Below are positions 16,315-25,155 of a stretch of DNA of 64,000 nucleotides, one piece after another (the stretch's first letter is position 1; each line of letters begins with the position of its first letter). Location of the stretch: NCBI GenBank assembly GCA_963776225.1, contig CAVZLL010000003.1, positions 1,116,001 to 1,180,000 on the forward strand, in the 5' to 3' direction. Made by a program: the position numbers and the translations under genes. The DNA is from Bog-756 sp963776225. Its GTDB lineage: Bacteria; Actinomycetota; Acidimicrobiia; Acidimicrobiales; RAAP-2. The notes beneath the pieces are model-generated. The model saw nothing but the letters and a program-made list of their open reading frames with translations. It was not told the DNA's origin and made no database searches.

Positions 16315-18377
16315 CAGCCCGCCCCGGCCAGCTGGCGGGAGAGCAGCGCCCGGTCCGCTGCCGGCAGCTCGCACGCACCGTCGCGGCAGACGTAGGCCCA
16401 CCCCGGATCGCGCGCCTCCCAGAGCGGAGCGCCGGTCGGCTCGCCCCAGGCCAGGACCGCGCCAGGGAGCCAGCGTCCCCGCACCTCGTCGAGCAGATCC
16501 GGGCGCTCGCCCACCACCACCACCTCGGTGCATCCCCGGGCCAGGAGGTCGGCCGCGAGCACGGTGTGGGCGAAGGCGCCCGGGTGTCGGGTGAGCAGCT
16601 CGCCGATCAGGTCGACCGCCCGTCGGGCGTGGTCGGTGTACTCGGGCGCCCCGGTCAGGGCTCCGAGCCGGGCAAGCGAGAGAGCCGCCACCGCGTTGGC
16701 CGAGGGGGTGGCGCCGTCGAGGACGTCCTTCGTGCGAACGATGAGCTGCTCGGCGTCGCGTGCGGTGGTGAAGAAGCCGCCTGCGTCGACGTCGGCGAAC
16801 CGGTCGATGAGGGCGTCGGCGGTGGCCACCGCGCGGCCGGTCCAGCGGGCCTCACCGGTCAGCTCGCCCAGGCGGGTGAAGCAGTCGACCAGCCAGGCGT
16901 GGTCGCCGGCGTAGGCGAGGTGACGGGCGCCGCCGTCCCGCTGCCAGCTGCGGAGCCACCTGCCGTCCGGGCCGAGCAGGTGGGCGCAGAGGAACTCCCC
17001 GACGGCCACCGCCGACTCGGCCCACCGCGGGTCGCCGGTCGCGGCCGCCGCCTCGGCGAGGGCCGAGGCGTACATCGCGTTCCACTCGGTGAGGACCTTG
17101 TCGTCGAGCCCGGGGCGGACCCGCCGCGACCGCGCGGCCAGCAGCCGTCGGCGACCCTCCTCGACCGGCGCGGGCCCGAGGAGGGGAGTGCCGACCGGCC
17201 GGCGGAGGATGGTGCTCCCCTCGAAATTCCCCGGCGCGGAGACCCCGAACCACGAGGCGACCGCCTCGCCGACCGCCGCGCCGTCCGGTCCGGTCCCGGC
17301 GGCCGCAGCGACCTGCTCGGGGGTCCACACGTAGAACCGGCCCTCGACACCTTCCGAGTCGGCGTCCTCGGCCGAGTACACGCCGCCCTCGGGGAGGGTG
17401 AGGTCCCGGCGCACGTAGGACACGATGCCCTCCATCACCGCCCGGTACTCGCCGGACCCGGTCACCTGCCAGCCGTGCAGGTACACGCGGAGCAAGCCGG
17501 CCTGGTCGTAGAGCATCTTCTCGAAGTGGGGCACCAGCCACTCGTCGTCCGTCGCGTAGCGGGCGAACCCACCGCCCAGGTGGTCGTGGATCCCCCCGGC
17601 GGCCATGGCGTCGAGCGTTCGCAGGGCCATGTGCCCGACCCGTTCGGCGCGCTCGTCCCGGTCGGCCGCGCCGGTCCCCTGGAGCCGGCGGGCCTGACGG
17701 AGGACCAGGTCGACCTGCGAGGGCTGGGGGAACTTCGGCGCGCGGCCGAACCCACCCCACTCGGGGTCGAACGTCGAGGCGAGCGCATCGACGGCGGGGG
17801 TCAGCAGATCGGCCGGTCGGCCCGCACCGATCGCCTCGAGCACGGAGCCGGAACCGGGGGCGGCGCGGACCACCGATCGTGCGGCGACCGCCTCTGCGAG
17901 CTGCTCGGCCTGTTCCTCGACCTCGCCGCGACGGTTGTCCCAGACGTCCCGCAGCGCGGAGAGGACCGTGGAGAAGGAGGGAGCACCGGGGCGCTCGCGG
18001 GGCGGGAAGTAGGTCCCACCGTAGAAGGGGCGCCGGTCCGGGGTCAGGAAGACGCTGAGCGGCCACCCACCCGAGCCGGTCATGGCCTGGACGGCCTCCA
18101 TGTAGACCGCGTCCACGTCGGGCCGTTCCTCGCGGTCCACCTTGACCGGCACGAACGACGCGTTGAGCAGCGCGGCGACGGCCGGGTCCTCGAACGACTC
18201 GTGGGCCATCACGTGGCACCAGTGGCAGGCCGAGTAGCCGATCGAGAGGAAGATCGGCCGGTCGTTCTCGGTGGCCAGGGCGAAGGCCTCGTCTCCCCAC
18301 GGGTACCAGTCGACCGGATTGTCCGCGTGCTGCCGCAGGTAGGGACTGGTCTCGCCGGCGAGGCGGTTGGGGCTCAC
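16314..18377 (-). CDS. YyaL/SSP411-type thioredoxin-domain protein (DUF255)
   Basis: Protein of 687 residues with an N-terminal thioredoxin-like domain (LAGETSPYLRQHADNPVDWYPW; redox motif SACHWCHVM near residue 50) and a long (alpha/alpha)6 glycosidase-like domain (FGRAPKFPQPS, GGIHDHLGGGFARYATD, FEKMLYDQAGLL, LDDKVLTEWNAM). The family is widespread, including human SPATA20, but its biochemical role is unresolved. GTG 18377 is preceded by a leaderless-type -10. It heads a minus-strand run that includes the 240-residue protein, the phosphodiesterase and bpa. Confidence 0.93.
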   Translation of the reverse strand: MSPNRLAGETSPYLRQHADNPVDWYPWGDEAFALATENDRPIFLSIGYSACHWCHVMAHESFEDPAVAALLNASFVPVKVDREERPDVDAVYMEAVQAMTGSGGWPLSVFLTPDRRPFYGGTYFPPRERPGAPSFSTVLSALRDVWDNRRGEVEEQAEQLAEAVAARSVVRAAPGSGSVLEAIGAGRPADLLTPAVDALASTFDPEWGGFGRAPKFPQPSQVDLVLRQARRLQGTGAADRDERAERVGHMALRTLDAMAAGGIHDHLGGGFARYATDDEWLVPHFEKMLYDQAGLLRVYLHGWQVTGSGEYRAVMEGIVSYVRRDLTLPEGGVYSAEDADSEGVEGRFYVWTPEQVAAAAGTGPDGAAVGEAVASWFGVSAPGNFEGSTILRRPVGTPLLGPAPVEEGRRRLLAARSRRVRPGLDDKVLTEWNAMYASALAEAAAATGDPRWAESAVAVGEFLCAHLLGPDGRWLRSWQRDGGARHLAYAGDHAWLVDCFTRLGELTGEARWTGRAVATADALIDRFADVDAGGFFTTARDAEQLIVRTKDVLDGATPSANAVAALSLARLGALTGAPEYTDHARRAVDLIGELLTRHPGAFAHTVLAADLLARGCTEVVVVGERPDLLDEVRGRWLPGAVLAWGEPTGAPLWEARDPGWAYVCRDGACELPAADRALLSRQLAGAG

Positions 18378-18383
18378 CGCGTC

Positions 18384-18389
18384 AGCGTA
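18384..18389 (-). promoter_or_regulatory. Leaderless-type -10 of the yyaL-like gene
   Basis: On the minus strand TACGCT is followed by 6 nt and GTG 18377. Confidence 0.5.
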
Positions 18390-18464
18390 CTCAGGCCCAC
18401 TCGGGCCCCTGCGGTGCGCGGCGGTGCCTGCAGGCGCCGCCGGATCGGCGGTGGAGGGCCCCGG

Positions 18465-18470
18465 TAGGGT
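18465..18470 (+). promoter_or_regulatory. Leaderless-type -10 of the SDR gene
   Basis: TAGGGT is followed by 8 nt and ATG 18479. The divergent intergenic region is 101 bp and holds both -10 elements. Confidence 0.5.
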
Positions 18471-18478
18471 GTCCGCCC

Positions 18479-19258
18479 ATGGAGCTGCGACTCGACGGAA
18501 AGACCGCGCTGGTCACCGGTGCCTCGCGGGGGATCGGCAAGGCCGTCGCCCGGGCCTTCGCCGACGCCGGTGCATCGGTCATGATCTCGTCGAGGAGGGC
18601 CGACGCCCTCACCGAGGCCGCCCAGGAGATCGCCGCCGGCAGCGGGGACCGTTCCGGCGCGGTGGCCTGGACGGTCGCCCACGCCGGTGACCCGGAGCAG
18701 GCCGAGGCCTGCCTCGACGCGACCATCGACCGCTTCGGGTCGGTCGACATCCTGGTCAACAACGCGGCCACCAACCCGTACTTCGGTCCGATCGTCGACA
18801 TCGACCGGACGAGAGCCGACAAGACCGTGCGGGTCAACCAGAGCGGCTACCTCGAGTGGGTGCAGGCCGCGTGGCGGAAGGGGATGGACCGCAACGGGGG
18901 GGTCGTGCTCAACATGGCCTCGATCGGGGGGCTGGCCGTCGAGGGCGGGATCGGCTGGTACAACGTGACCAAGGCGGCGGTCATCCACCTCACCCGCCAG
19001 CTCGCCGGCGAGCTCGGGCCGCGGGTGCGGGTCAACGCGATCGCCCCGGGCCTGGTCAAGACCCACCTGGCGCGGGCGCTCTGGGAGACGGGGGAGGAGG
19101 CGATCTCGCGGCGACTGCCCCTGCGGCGGTTGGGTGAGGTCGAGGACATCGCCGACGCCGCGCTCTTCCTCTGCTCGGACGCCGCCTCCTGGATCACCGG
19201 GGCCACCCTCGTCGTGGACGGGGGCTCCCTCTGCGTGGCCAGCGGCTCGCTCTCGTAG
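18479..19258 (+). CDS. Short-chain dehydrogenase/reductase (SDR)
   Basis: Classical NAD(P)-dependent oxidoreductase of 259 residues. The cofactor motif TGASRGIG is at 13-20, NNAA at 94-97, and the catalytic residues are Ser148, Tyr161 and Lys165 (YNVTK). The C-terminal pattern (ASWITGATLVVDGGSL) is FabG-like, as in 3-oxoacyl-reductases. Arg following the first strand (SSRR) suggests NADP(H). The substrate cannot be deduced; the neighbouring men genes do not need such an enzyme. Residues 142-147 span a G7 tract that reads in frame. Confidence 0.92.
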   Translation: MELRLDGKTALVTGASRGIGKAVARAFADAGASVMISSRRADALTEAAQEIAAGSGDRSGAVAWTVAHAGDPEQAEACLDATIDRFGSVDILVNNAATNPYFGPIVDIDRTRADKTVRVNQSGYLEWVQAAWRKGMDRNGGVVLNMASIGGLAVEGGIGWYNVTKAAVIHLTRQLAGELGPRVRVNAIAPGLVKTHLARALWETGEEAISRRLPLRRLGEVEDIADAALFLCSDAASWITGATLVVDGGSLCVASGSLS

Positions 19259-19309
19259 GCCGGACACGGAGCCCCGGCCGGCGTCCCGCGTCGCAGCGGC
19301 TCCCGCCGG

Positions 19310-20437
19310 TCAGGTGAGCTCGGACCGGCGGACCTTGCCGCCGGCGGTGCGCGGGAGGCGGCCGACCACCACCAGCTCCCGCGGGGCGGACCAGGGGGCG
19401 AGGCGGCCGGCGACCAGCTCGCGCAGCGCCTCGAGGGCGGGGGGAGCGACCCCGGGAGTGACCACCACCCAGGCCACCACGCGTTCGCCCCATTCCGGAT
19501 CGGCCCGCTTCCAGACCGCCACGTCGGAGACGCCGGGATGCTCGGCCAGGACCTCCTCGACCGGGGTCGGCCAGACCTTCTCGCCGCCGGTCACGATGAC
19601 CTCGGCCAACCGCCCGAACACGGTCAGCGAGCCGTCGGCGGCCAGCCGCCCGGCGTCCCCGGTCGGGTACCAGCCGCCGGGAAGGCGCGGGTCGGTGCCG
19701 TCCCGGTAGCAGCGGAGCAGGAACGATCCGCGCACCAGCACTTCCCCGACCGCCCCTGTCGTCCCGTCGCCAATGGCGAGCTCGACGCCGTCGAACGGCC
19801 GTCCGTCGTAGACGATCCCGGACCCGGTCTCGGTCGCACCGTAGGTCGCGATCACGTTGCGGGGCAGGGCGTCGGGCGGGGCGGCACCCCCGAGGAGGAC
19901 GGCCCGGAAGCCCGAGGCGTCCATGCGGCGGAGGGCGGTGGCCACCAGCGAGACGAGCGTGGCCCCCGCGCGGCGGGCGGCCTCGACCGACGAGGGGTCG
20001 AACCGTTCGAGCACCGTGCAGGGGGTGGCGGTGACCAGGGCGCGGGTCACCACCGCCAGGCCGCCGATGTGGGCGAGCGGGAGGCAGGCGACCCAGCGGT
20101 CGCGCCCGGGGTCCACCCGCAGCCGTCGCGAGGAGGCCAGGGCCGAGGCGGTGACCGAGGCGTGGGTGTGGACGACCCCCTTCGGTGTTCCGGTGGTGCC
20201 ACTGGTGGCGATCACCAGGGCGTCCCCGGGCTCGGTGGGGACCCCGCCCGGCAGGCGGCACGAACCGTCCCCCGAGAGGATCCGGGAGGGCCGGAGCGCG
20301 TCGAGGAGCTCGGCCACCGCCGGCTCGGGGAGGCGCGGGTCGATCGGGAGCACCGCATCCCCCGTGTCCCAGACCGAGCGCAGGGCGTCGACGAAGGCCG
20401 GACCCGCCGGCAGGTCGAGCGCTACCAGCTCCGGCAT
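19310..20437 (-). CDS. menE: o-Succinylbenzoate-CoA ligase MenE
   Basis: Acyl-CoA synthetase of the ANL superfamily that activates o-succinylbenzoate in menaquinone synthesis. The phosphate loop TSGTTGTPKGVVH, the A5-like YGATETGSG, the A7 aspartate in PTGDAG and the A8 hinge in VFGRLAEVIVTGGEKV are present; the catalytic lysine is in PRTAGGKVRR near the C-terminus. ATG 20437 gives 375 residues, short like actinobacterial MenE. It is preceded by a leaderless-type -10 and is divergent from menB, which confirms the pathway assignment. Confidence 0.9.
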   Translation of the reverse strand: MPELVALDLPAGPAFVDALRSVWDTGDAVLPIDPRLPEPAVAELLDALRPSRILSGDGSCRLPGGVPTEPGDALVIATSGTTGTPKGVVHTHASVTASALASSRRLRVDPGRDRWVACLPLAHIGGLAVVTRALVTATPCTVLERFDPSSVEAARRAGATLVSLVATALRRMDASGFRAVLLGGAAPPDALPRNVIATYGATETGSGIVYDGRPFDGVELAIGDGTTGAVGEVLVRGSFLLRCYRDGTDPRLPGGWYPTGDAGRLAADGSLTVFGRLAEVIVTGGEKVWPTPVEEVLAEHPGVSDVAVWKRADPEWGERVVAWVVVTPGVAPPALEALRELVAGRLAPWSAPRELVVVGRLPRTAGGKVRRSELT

Positions 20438-20444
20438 GCGGGGT

Positions 20445-20450
20445 AGCCTA
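20445..20450 (-). promoter_or_regulatory. Leaderless-type -10 of menE
   Basis: On the minus strand TAGGCT is followed by 7 nt and ATG 20437. The rest of the 126-bp gap up to menB includes imperfect GAGT/ACTC repeats at 20461-20480 that could be a shared operator. Confidence 0.5.
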
Positions 20451-20563
20451 GCGACCGTACGAGTGACGACTCTAGGAGTGATTGGTCGAATGGTCGGGCC
20501 GGGACGGACGTGGCGGGAGCGGCGAGCCCGGGCGACCGGGCCGCGGGCGACCGGGGCCAGCCG

Positions 20564-21445
20564 ATGACCACCGGTCCGCCCGAGGACCCGGTGGCGCGGT
20601 TCCGGAGCCTGCCGGCGCCGTCGTGGGAGCGCCGTGGTGACTACCGCGACATCCGGTTCGACGTGGCCGAGGGGATCGCGAAGCTGACCATCGCCCGCCC
20701 CGAGGTACGCAACGCCTTCCGCCCGCAGACCCTGTTCGAGCTCGGCGACGCGCTCTCCGAGGCCCGTGACGATCCGTCGGTGGGGGTGGTCGTCCTCACC
20801 GGCGAGGGCCCCGATGCCTTCTGCTCGGGAGGTGACCAGCGCATCCGTGGTGACGACGGGTACCTCGGCGACGACGCGGTGGCCCGGCAGGGGATCGGGC
20901 GACTCAACGTCCTCGACGTCCAGATCCAGATCCGCCGCCTCCCGAAGCCGGTGGTGGCGATGGTCGCCGGGTACGCGATCGGGGGAGGCCACGTCCTCCA
21001 CCTGGTCTGCGATCTCACCATCGCCGCCGACAACGCCCGGTTCGGACAGACCGGCCCGAGGGTGGGGAGCTTCGACGGCGGGTACGGCGCGAGCTTGCTC
21101 GCCCGGACCATCGGGCTCAAGCGGGCCAAGGAGGTCTGGTTCCTCTGCCGCCAGTACGACGCGACGACCGCACACGACTGGGGATTGGTCAACCAGGTCG
21201 TCCCGCTCGCCGACCTCGAGCGCGAGACGGTTGCCTGGTGCCGCCAGATGCTGACCCTCTCGCCGCTGGCCCTTCGCATGCTCAAAGGGGGACTGCACGC
21301 AGCCGACGACGGTCTCGCCGGTCTGCAGCAGTTCGCCGGCGACGCGACGATGCTGTTCTACATGAGCGACGAAGGCCAGGAGGGTCGCAATGCCTTCCAG
21401 GAGCACCGGTCGCCCGACTTCGGCCGCTTCCCCCGCCGCCCATGA
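20564..21445 (+). CDS. menB: 1,4-dihydroxy-2-naphthoyl-CoA synthase MenB
   Basis: Crotonase-fold enzyme that closes the second ring of menaquinone from o-succinylbenzoyl-CoA. Family residues include the oxyanion-hole regions FCSGGDQRIRG and AGYAIGGGHVLH, the active-site SFDGGYGASLLAR and the C-terminal YMSDEGQEGRNAF signature typical of MenB. ATG 20564 gives 293 residues; GTG 20510 would add 18 poorly conserved residues and cannot be excluded. It is followed closely, or overlapped, by menA. Confidence 0.94.
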   Translation: MTTGPPEDPVARFRSLPAPSWERRGDYRDIRFDVAEGIAKLTIARPEVRNAFRPQTLFELGDALSEARDDPSVGVVVLTGEGPDAFCSGGDQRIRGDDGYLGDDAVARQGIGRLNVLDVQIQIRRLPKPVVAMVAGYAIGGGHVLHLVCDLTIAADNARFGQTGPRVGSFDGGYGASLLARTIGLKRAKEVWFLCRQYDATTAHDWGLVNQVVPLADLERETVAWCRQMLTLSPLALRMLKGGLHAADDGLAGLQQFAGDATMLFYMSDEGQEGRNAFQEHRSPDFGRFPRRP

Positions 21446-21476
21446 CGCGCTCGCCGATCCGGGTGCACCCGGAGGG

Positions 21477-22460
21477 GTGACCGGACCCGCAGCCGCCCCC
21501 TCCCGGCCGGGCGCCGTCCGAACCTGGTGGCTCGGCGCGCGACCGCGTACCCTGCCGGCCGCCCTGGTCCCGGTGCTGGTCGGGACCGCGGCGGCTCATC
21601 CGGGCCACCCGGGCGCCTGGACCCTGCCCGGCGGGACCCCCGGAGTGCCGCGCGTCGACCCCTGGGTCTGTGCCCTCGGCGCGTTGGTCGTCGCCCTCGC
21701 CATCCAGGTCGGGACCAACTACGCCAACGACTACGCGGACGGCATCCGGGGCACCGACGACACCAGGGTCGGCCCGACCCGGCTGGTCGCGTCCGGGGTC
21801 GCCTCGCCCCGTGCGGTCAGGTCTGCGGCGCTCGTCTCGTTCGGTGTCGCGGCGGTGACCGGGCTCGGTCTGGCCTGGGCCACGTCGTGGTGGATCCTCC
21901 CGGTCGGAGCGGCCTGCATCCTCGCCGGGTGGCTGTACACCGGCGGCCCGCGACCCTACGGCTACGCGGGGTTCGGGGAGCTGTTCGTCTTCGTCTTCTT
22001 CGGCCTGGTGGCCACCGTCGGCACGTTCTACGTGCAGACGGTGCGTCTCGACGTCCCCGTCGTGTGGTTCGCGGCCGCCCTGATCGGGCTCCTCGCCACC
22101 GCGCTGCTCCTCGCCAACAACCTCCGCGACATCGAGACCGACCGGGAGGCCGGCAAGCGGACCCTGGCCGTCCGGATCGGTCGCCGGGATGCGGGGTGGT
22201 GCTACCTCGCCTGCATCGCTGTGCCGTTCGCCGCGGTGACCCTGTGGGGACTGCTCTCGGTCACCGGCGCCGTGAGGTCCGACCGGCCGGCGGCGGCGTT
22301 CGTGCCGCTGCTCGCGCTGGTCCTGGTGGCCCTGCCGGCGCGGCTCGCCCGGAGCGACGCCGAGGGCCGGGCGCTCCTGCCGCTCCTCGCTGCGACCAGC
22401 CGCCTCCAGCTCGCGTTCGGGATCCTCCTCTCGGCGGCCCTCTGGCTGTGGATCGGCTGA
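21477..22460 (+). CDS. menA: 1,4-dihydroxy-2-naphthoate polyprenyltransferase MenA
   Basis: UbiA-family integral membrane prenyltransferase that attaches the isoprenoid chain. The start of the family core is WLGARPRTLPAALVPV. The first Asp-rich motif is NYANDYADGIRGTDD, and the second is NNLRDIETDREAGKRTLAVRIG. Eight to nine hydrophobic segments follow. GTG 21477 matches the normal N-terminus. ATG 21390, inside menB, has a better ribosome site (AGGAGGG, 5 nt away) and would add 29 non-family residues, so the start is uncertain. Coupled to menB. Confidence 0.93.
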   Translation: MTGPAAAPSRPGAVRTWWLGARPRTLPAALVPVLVGTAAAHPGHPGAWTLPGGTPGVPRVDPWVCALGALVVALAIQVGTNYANDYADGIRGTDDTRVGPTRLVASGVASPRAVRSAALVSFGVAAVTGLGLAWATSWWILPVGAACILAGWLYTGGPRPYGYAGFGELFVFVFFGLVATVGTFYVQTVRLDVPVVWFAAALIGLLATALLLANNLRDIETDREAGKRTLAVRIGRRDAGWCYLACIAVPFAAVTLWGLLSVTGAVRSDRPAAAFVPLLALVLVALPARLARSDAEGRALLPLLAATSRLQLAFGILLSAALWLWIG

Positions 22461-22501
22461 CCGCGGTGGGGCCGTCCGACCGGGCTCGCCGGCGTCGTCG
22501 G

Positions 22502-23332
22502 TCAGCGCCCGGCGTCCGCCGCCAGGAAGGCGCGCACCGCATCGGCCACCGCTCGCGGCCTCTGCAGGTGGGGCGCGTGGTCCGTTTCCGGGACCACCAC
22601 GCCCGTCGCGTTCACGCCGATCGCCTCGACCAGCCGCCGTCCGAGGGCGGTGAATTTGGCGTCCCGCTCCCCGCTGACCACCAGGACCGGCATCCCGAGG
22701 CCGCCGAGCCGGCCCCAGAGCGGCTCCTGGGTCCCCGTGCCGGCCAGGCGGAGGCTCGAGGCGAGGCCGTCCGCGGTGTTGCGGACCCGCTCGTCGAGTC
22801 CGAGGGCCCCGGCAGGGACCTCCCCGAACATCGGCCCGGTGGCCCAGCGTCCGACGAACTCGGCGACCGTGTCGGCGGGCCGGCCGCCGTCGGGTGGGTC
22901 GAGCCGGTCGGCCAGCGCGCCATCGGTCCGACGCCGCTCGGCCCGTTCGCCCGGGTCGTCGATGCCGGCGGTGCCCGAGAGGAGCACCAGACGCCGGACG
23001 AGGTCGGGCCGCTCGAGCGCGAGGTGGAGGCAGACGCGCGCCCCCATCGAGTAGCCGAGGTAGTCACCGGCCCCGCCTGCGCGGCCGAGGAGGAGCGCCC
23101 CCGAGCGCAGATCGGCGCGGACCGCCGCCGAGTCCCCGTGGCCGGGGAGGTCGACCAGCACCAACCGGTGGGCATCGGCCAGCTCGGCGCGCAGCCCGCC
23201 CCAGAGTCGCCCGGTCTGGGTGAACCCGTGGGCCAGCACCAGGATCGGCCCGACCCCCTCCGACTCGGCGTGCAGGTCGGTCGTCGGGTCGCGGATGGTC
23301 ACCGCGTCGCGGCTGGGCTGGTGTGTCGGCAT
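22502..23332 (-). CDS. menH: Alpha/beta hydrolase, probable MenH (SHCHC synthase)
   Basis: Alpha/beta hydrolase of 276 residues with the oxyanion motif AHGFTQTGRLW, nucleophile elbow GYSMGAR (Ser), acid region GERDAKF and catalytic His in ETDHAPHLQRP. The GYSMGAR elbow and the HGFTQ motif match 2-succinyl-6-hydroxy-2,4-cyclohexadiene-1-carboxylate synthases. The position back-to-back with menD supports MenH, but a generic esterase remains possible. ATG 23332 lies only 11 bp from the menD GTG; an internal GTG at 23302 is an alternative start. Confidence 0.78.
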   Translation of the reverse strand: MPTHQPSRDAVTIRDPTTDLHAESEGVGPILVLAHGFTQTGRLWGGLRAELADAHRLVLVDLPGHGDSAAVRADLRSGALLLGRAGGAGDYLGYSMGARVCLHLALERPDLVRRLVLLSGTAGIDDPGERAERRRTDGALADRLDPPDGGRPADTVAEFVGRWATGPMFGEVPAGALGLDERVRNTADGLASSLRLAGTGTQEPLWGRLGGLGMPVLVVSGERDAKFTALGRRLVEAIGVNATGVVVPETDHAPHLQRPRAVADAVRAFLAADAGR

Positions 23333-23343
23333 GGGACCTGCAG

Positions 23344-25128
23344 GTGAGCGTACCGACCGGACCCCCCGGCGACGGCGACCGCCAGGCCGCGTTCGCCAGC
23401 ACTCTGGTCGACGAGTGGGTGCGGGCGGGTGTCGCCCATGCGGTGGTCTGCCCCGGGTCGCGTTCGTCGCCGCTGGCCGTGGCGCTGGCCGCCGATCCCC
23501 GACTCTCGCTCAGCGTCCGTCTCGACGAGCGGTCGGCCGGGTTCCTCGCGCTCGGGATCGGCATGGCGTCGGGTACCCCCGCAGTCGTGCTCACGACCAG
23601 CGGAACCGCCGCCGCCGAGCTGCACGCGGCGGTGATCGAGGCCGACCTTGCGCGGGTGCCGATGCTGGTCTGCACGGCCGACCGCCCACCCGAGCTGCGC
23701 GGGGTCGGGGCCCCACAGACCATCGACCAGACCCACCTGTTCGGGGGGGCGACCCGTTGGTTCGCCGACCCGGGTGTGCCGGACGGGCCAGGGCGCCCCG
23801 CCTGGCGCTCACTGGCCGCACGGTCGGTCGTCGAAGCGGTCGCCGGGCCGCGGGGGCCGGGCCCGGTCCACCTCAACCTTCCCTTCCGCGATCCGCTGCT
23901 CGGCGACCCCCGCGTGGCGGGCGGGCCGCCGCCAGGTCGGCCCGACGGGGGTCCCTGGCACCGGGTGGAGGTCGCCGCCACGGCTCCCGCCCCGGCCCTC
24001 GTCGACGCGCTCACCGGGTCCGGCCACTTCGATGCCGGCTCGCACGGCGTGATCGTCGCCGGGTCCGGGTGTGGCGATCCTGCCGCGGTGCTCGGCCTGG
24101 CCGGGGCACTCGGGTGGCCGGTCCTGGCCGACCCGCGCTCGGGGCTCCGCAGCGACGGGGCCCGAGTGGTGGCCGCGGCCGACGGCATCCTGCGCTCGCA
24201 GCGCTTCGTCGACACCCACCTGCCGTCGTTCGTGCTCCGGCTCGGTGCCCGGTGGGCCTCCAAGGTGGTCAACGCGTTCGCCGACCACGCACCGGCGCTG
24301 GTCGTCGACCCCTTCGACCAGTGGCCCGATCCCGAGCGGAGCGCCGAGCGACTGGTGCATTGCGACCCGACCCTCTTCTGCGTCGCGATGCAGCGGGCGA
24401 CGGGCACCGGGTCGGGCGGCCGCCCCGGCGCGGGAGAGTCGTGGAGGACGTCCTGGGACGAGGCCGAGGCGCGAGCCCGCCGAGCCCTGATCCGGTCGAT
24501 CGACGAGGGCGCGACCCTCACCGAGCCCGCCCTCGCCCGCCATCTCTTCGCCTCCCTCCCGGGCGGCGCGACCATGGTGGTGTCCTCCTCGATGCCGGTC
24601 CGTGACCTCGAGGCGTTCGGGCTCCCGCGGAGCGATCCCCCGCGGGTGCTCGCCAACCGCGGTGCCAACGGGATCGACGGGGTGGTCTCGACCGCGCTCG
24701 GGGTGGCCGCGGCGACGGCGGGACCGGTGGTCGCCCTGGTCGGGGACCTGGCATTCCTCCACGACGTCTCCGCCCTGGTCGGACCCCGTGGGGCGCTCCC
24801 AGAGCTCACCCTGGTGGTGGCCGACAACCGCGGTGGAGGGATCTTCTCCTTCCTGCCGGCGGCCGGCGCGCTCGAGCCGGTCGCCTTCGAGCGATTGTTC
24901 GGCACCCCGCAGGGCCCCGACGTCGCCGATGTCGCACGCGGGTTCGGCTGGGTGGTGGAGGACCTCGGGCCCGCCGCGTCGCCCGGCGACCTGCGGAGCT
25001 CCCTCGACCTCGCGGTCGGCCGAGGCGGGAATGGCCTGGTGCGGGTCGTGCTGCCCGACCGGGCGGCCAACGTGACTGCCCACGACCGGCTCAACGCGAC
25101 CGTCGTCGCCGCCGTGGAGCAGGGATAG
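23344..25128 (+). CDS. menD: SEPHCHC synthase MenD
   Basis: Thiamine diphosphate enzyme that adds 2-oxoglutarate-derived succinyl semialdehyde to isochorismate. Family signatures: CPGSRSSPLA, LDERSAGFLALGIG (catalytic Glu), TTSGTAAAELHAAV, TADRPPELRGVGAPQTIDQ, ANRGANGIDG, and the ThDP motif GDLAFLHD...NRGGGIFSFL. GTG 23344 gives 594 residues; GTG 23323 would overlap the divergent menH start. menF and menC are not in the window, so the pathway must be completed elsewhere. Confidence 0.95.
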   Translation: MSVPTGPPGDGDRQAAFASTLVDEWVRAGVAHAVVCPGSRSSPLAVALAADPRLSLSVRLDERSAGFLALGIGMASGTPAVVLTTSGTAAAELHAAVIEADLARVPMLVCTADRPPELRGVGAPQTIDQTHLFGGATRWFADPGVPDGPGRPAWRSLAARSVVEAVAGPRGPGPVHLNLPFRDPLLGDPRVAGGPPPGRPDGGPWHRVEVAATAPAPALVDALTGSGHFDAGSHGVIVAGSGCGDPAAVLGLAGALGWPVLADPRSGLRSDGARVVAAADGILRSQRFVDTHLPSFVLRLGARWASKVVNAFADHAPALVVDPFDQWPDPERSAERLVHCDPTLFCVAMQRATGTGSGGRPGAGESWRTSWDEAEARARRALIRSIDEGATLTEPALARHLFASLPGGATMVVSSSMPVRDLEAFGLPRSDPPRVLANRGANGIDGVVSTALGVAAATAGPVVALVGDLAFLHDVSALVGPRGALPELTLVVADNRGGGIFSFLPAAGALEPVAFERLFGTPQGPDVADVARGFGWVVEDLGPAASPGDLRSSLDLAVGRGGNGLVRVVLPDRAANVTAHDRLNATVVAAVEQG

Positions 25129-25155
25129 CGACGCACCGCCGCCCGCACTGCGCGC

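Noticed and set aside
19310..21406. 698-residue minus-strand frame as a fused MenE
   Set aside because: Its N-terminal half is the antisense of menB; the MenE family start and a leaderless-type promoter mark ATG 20437.
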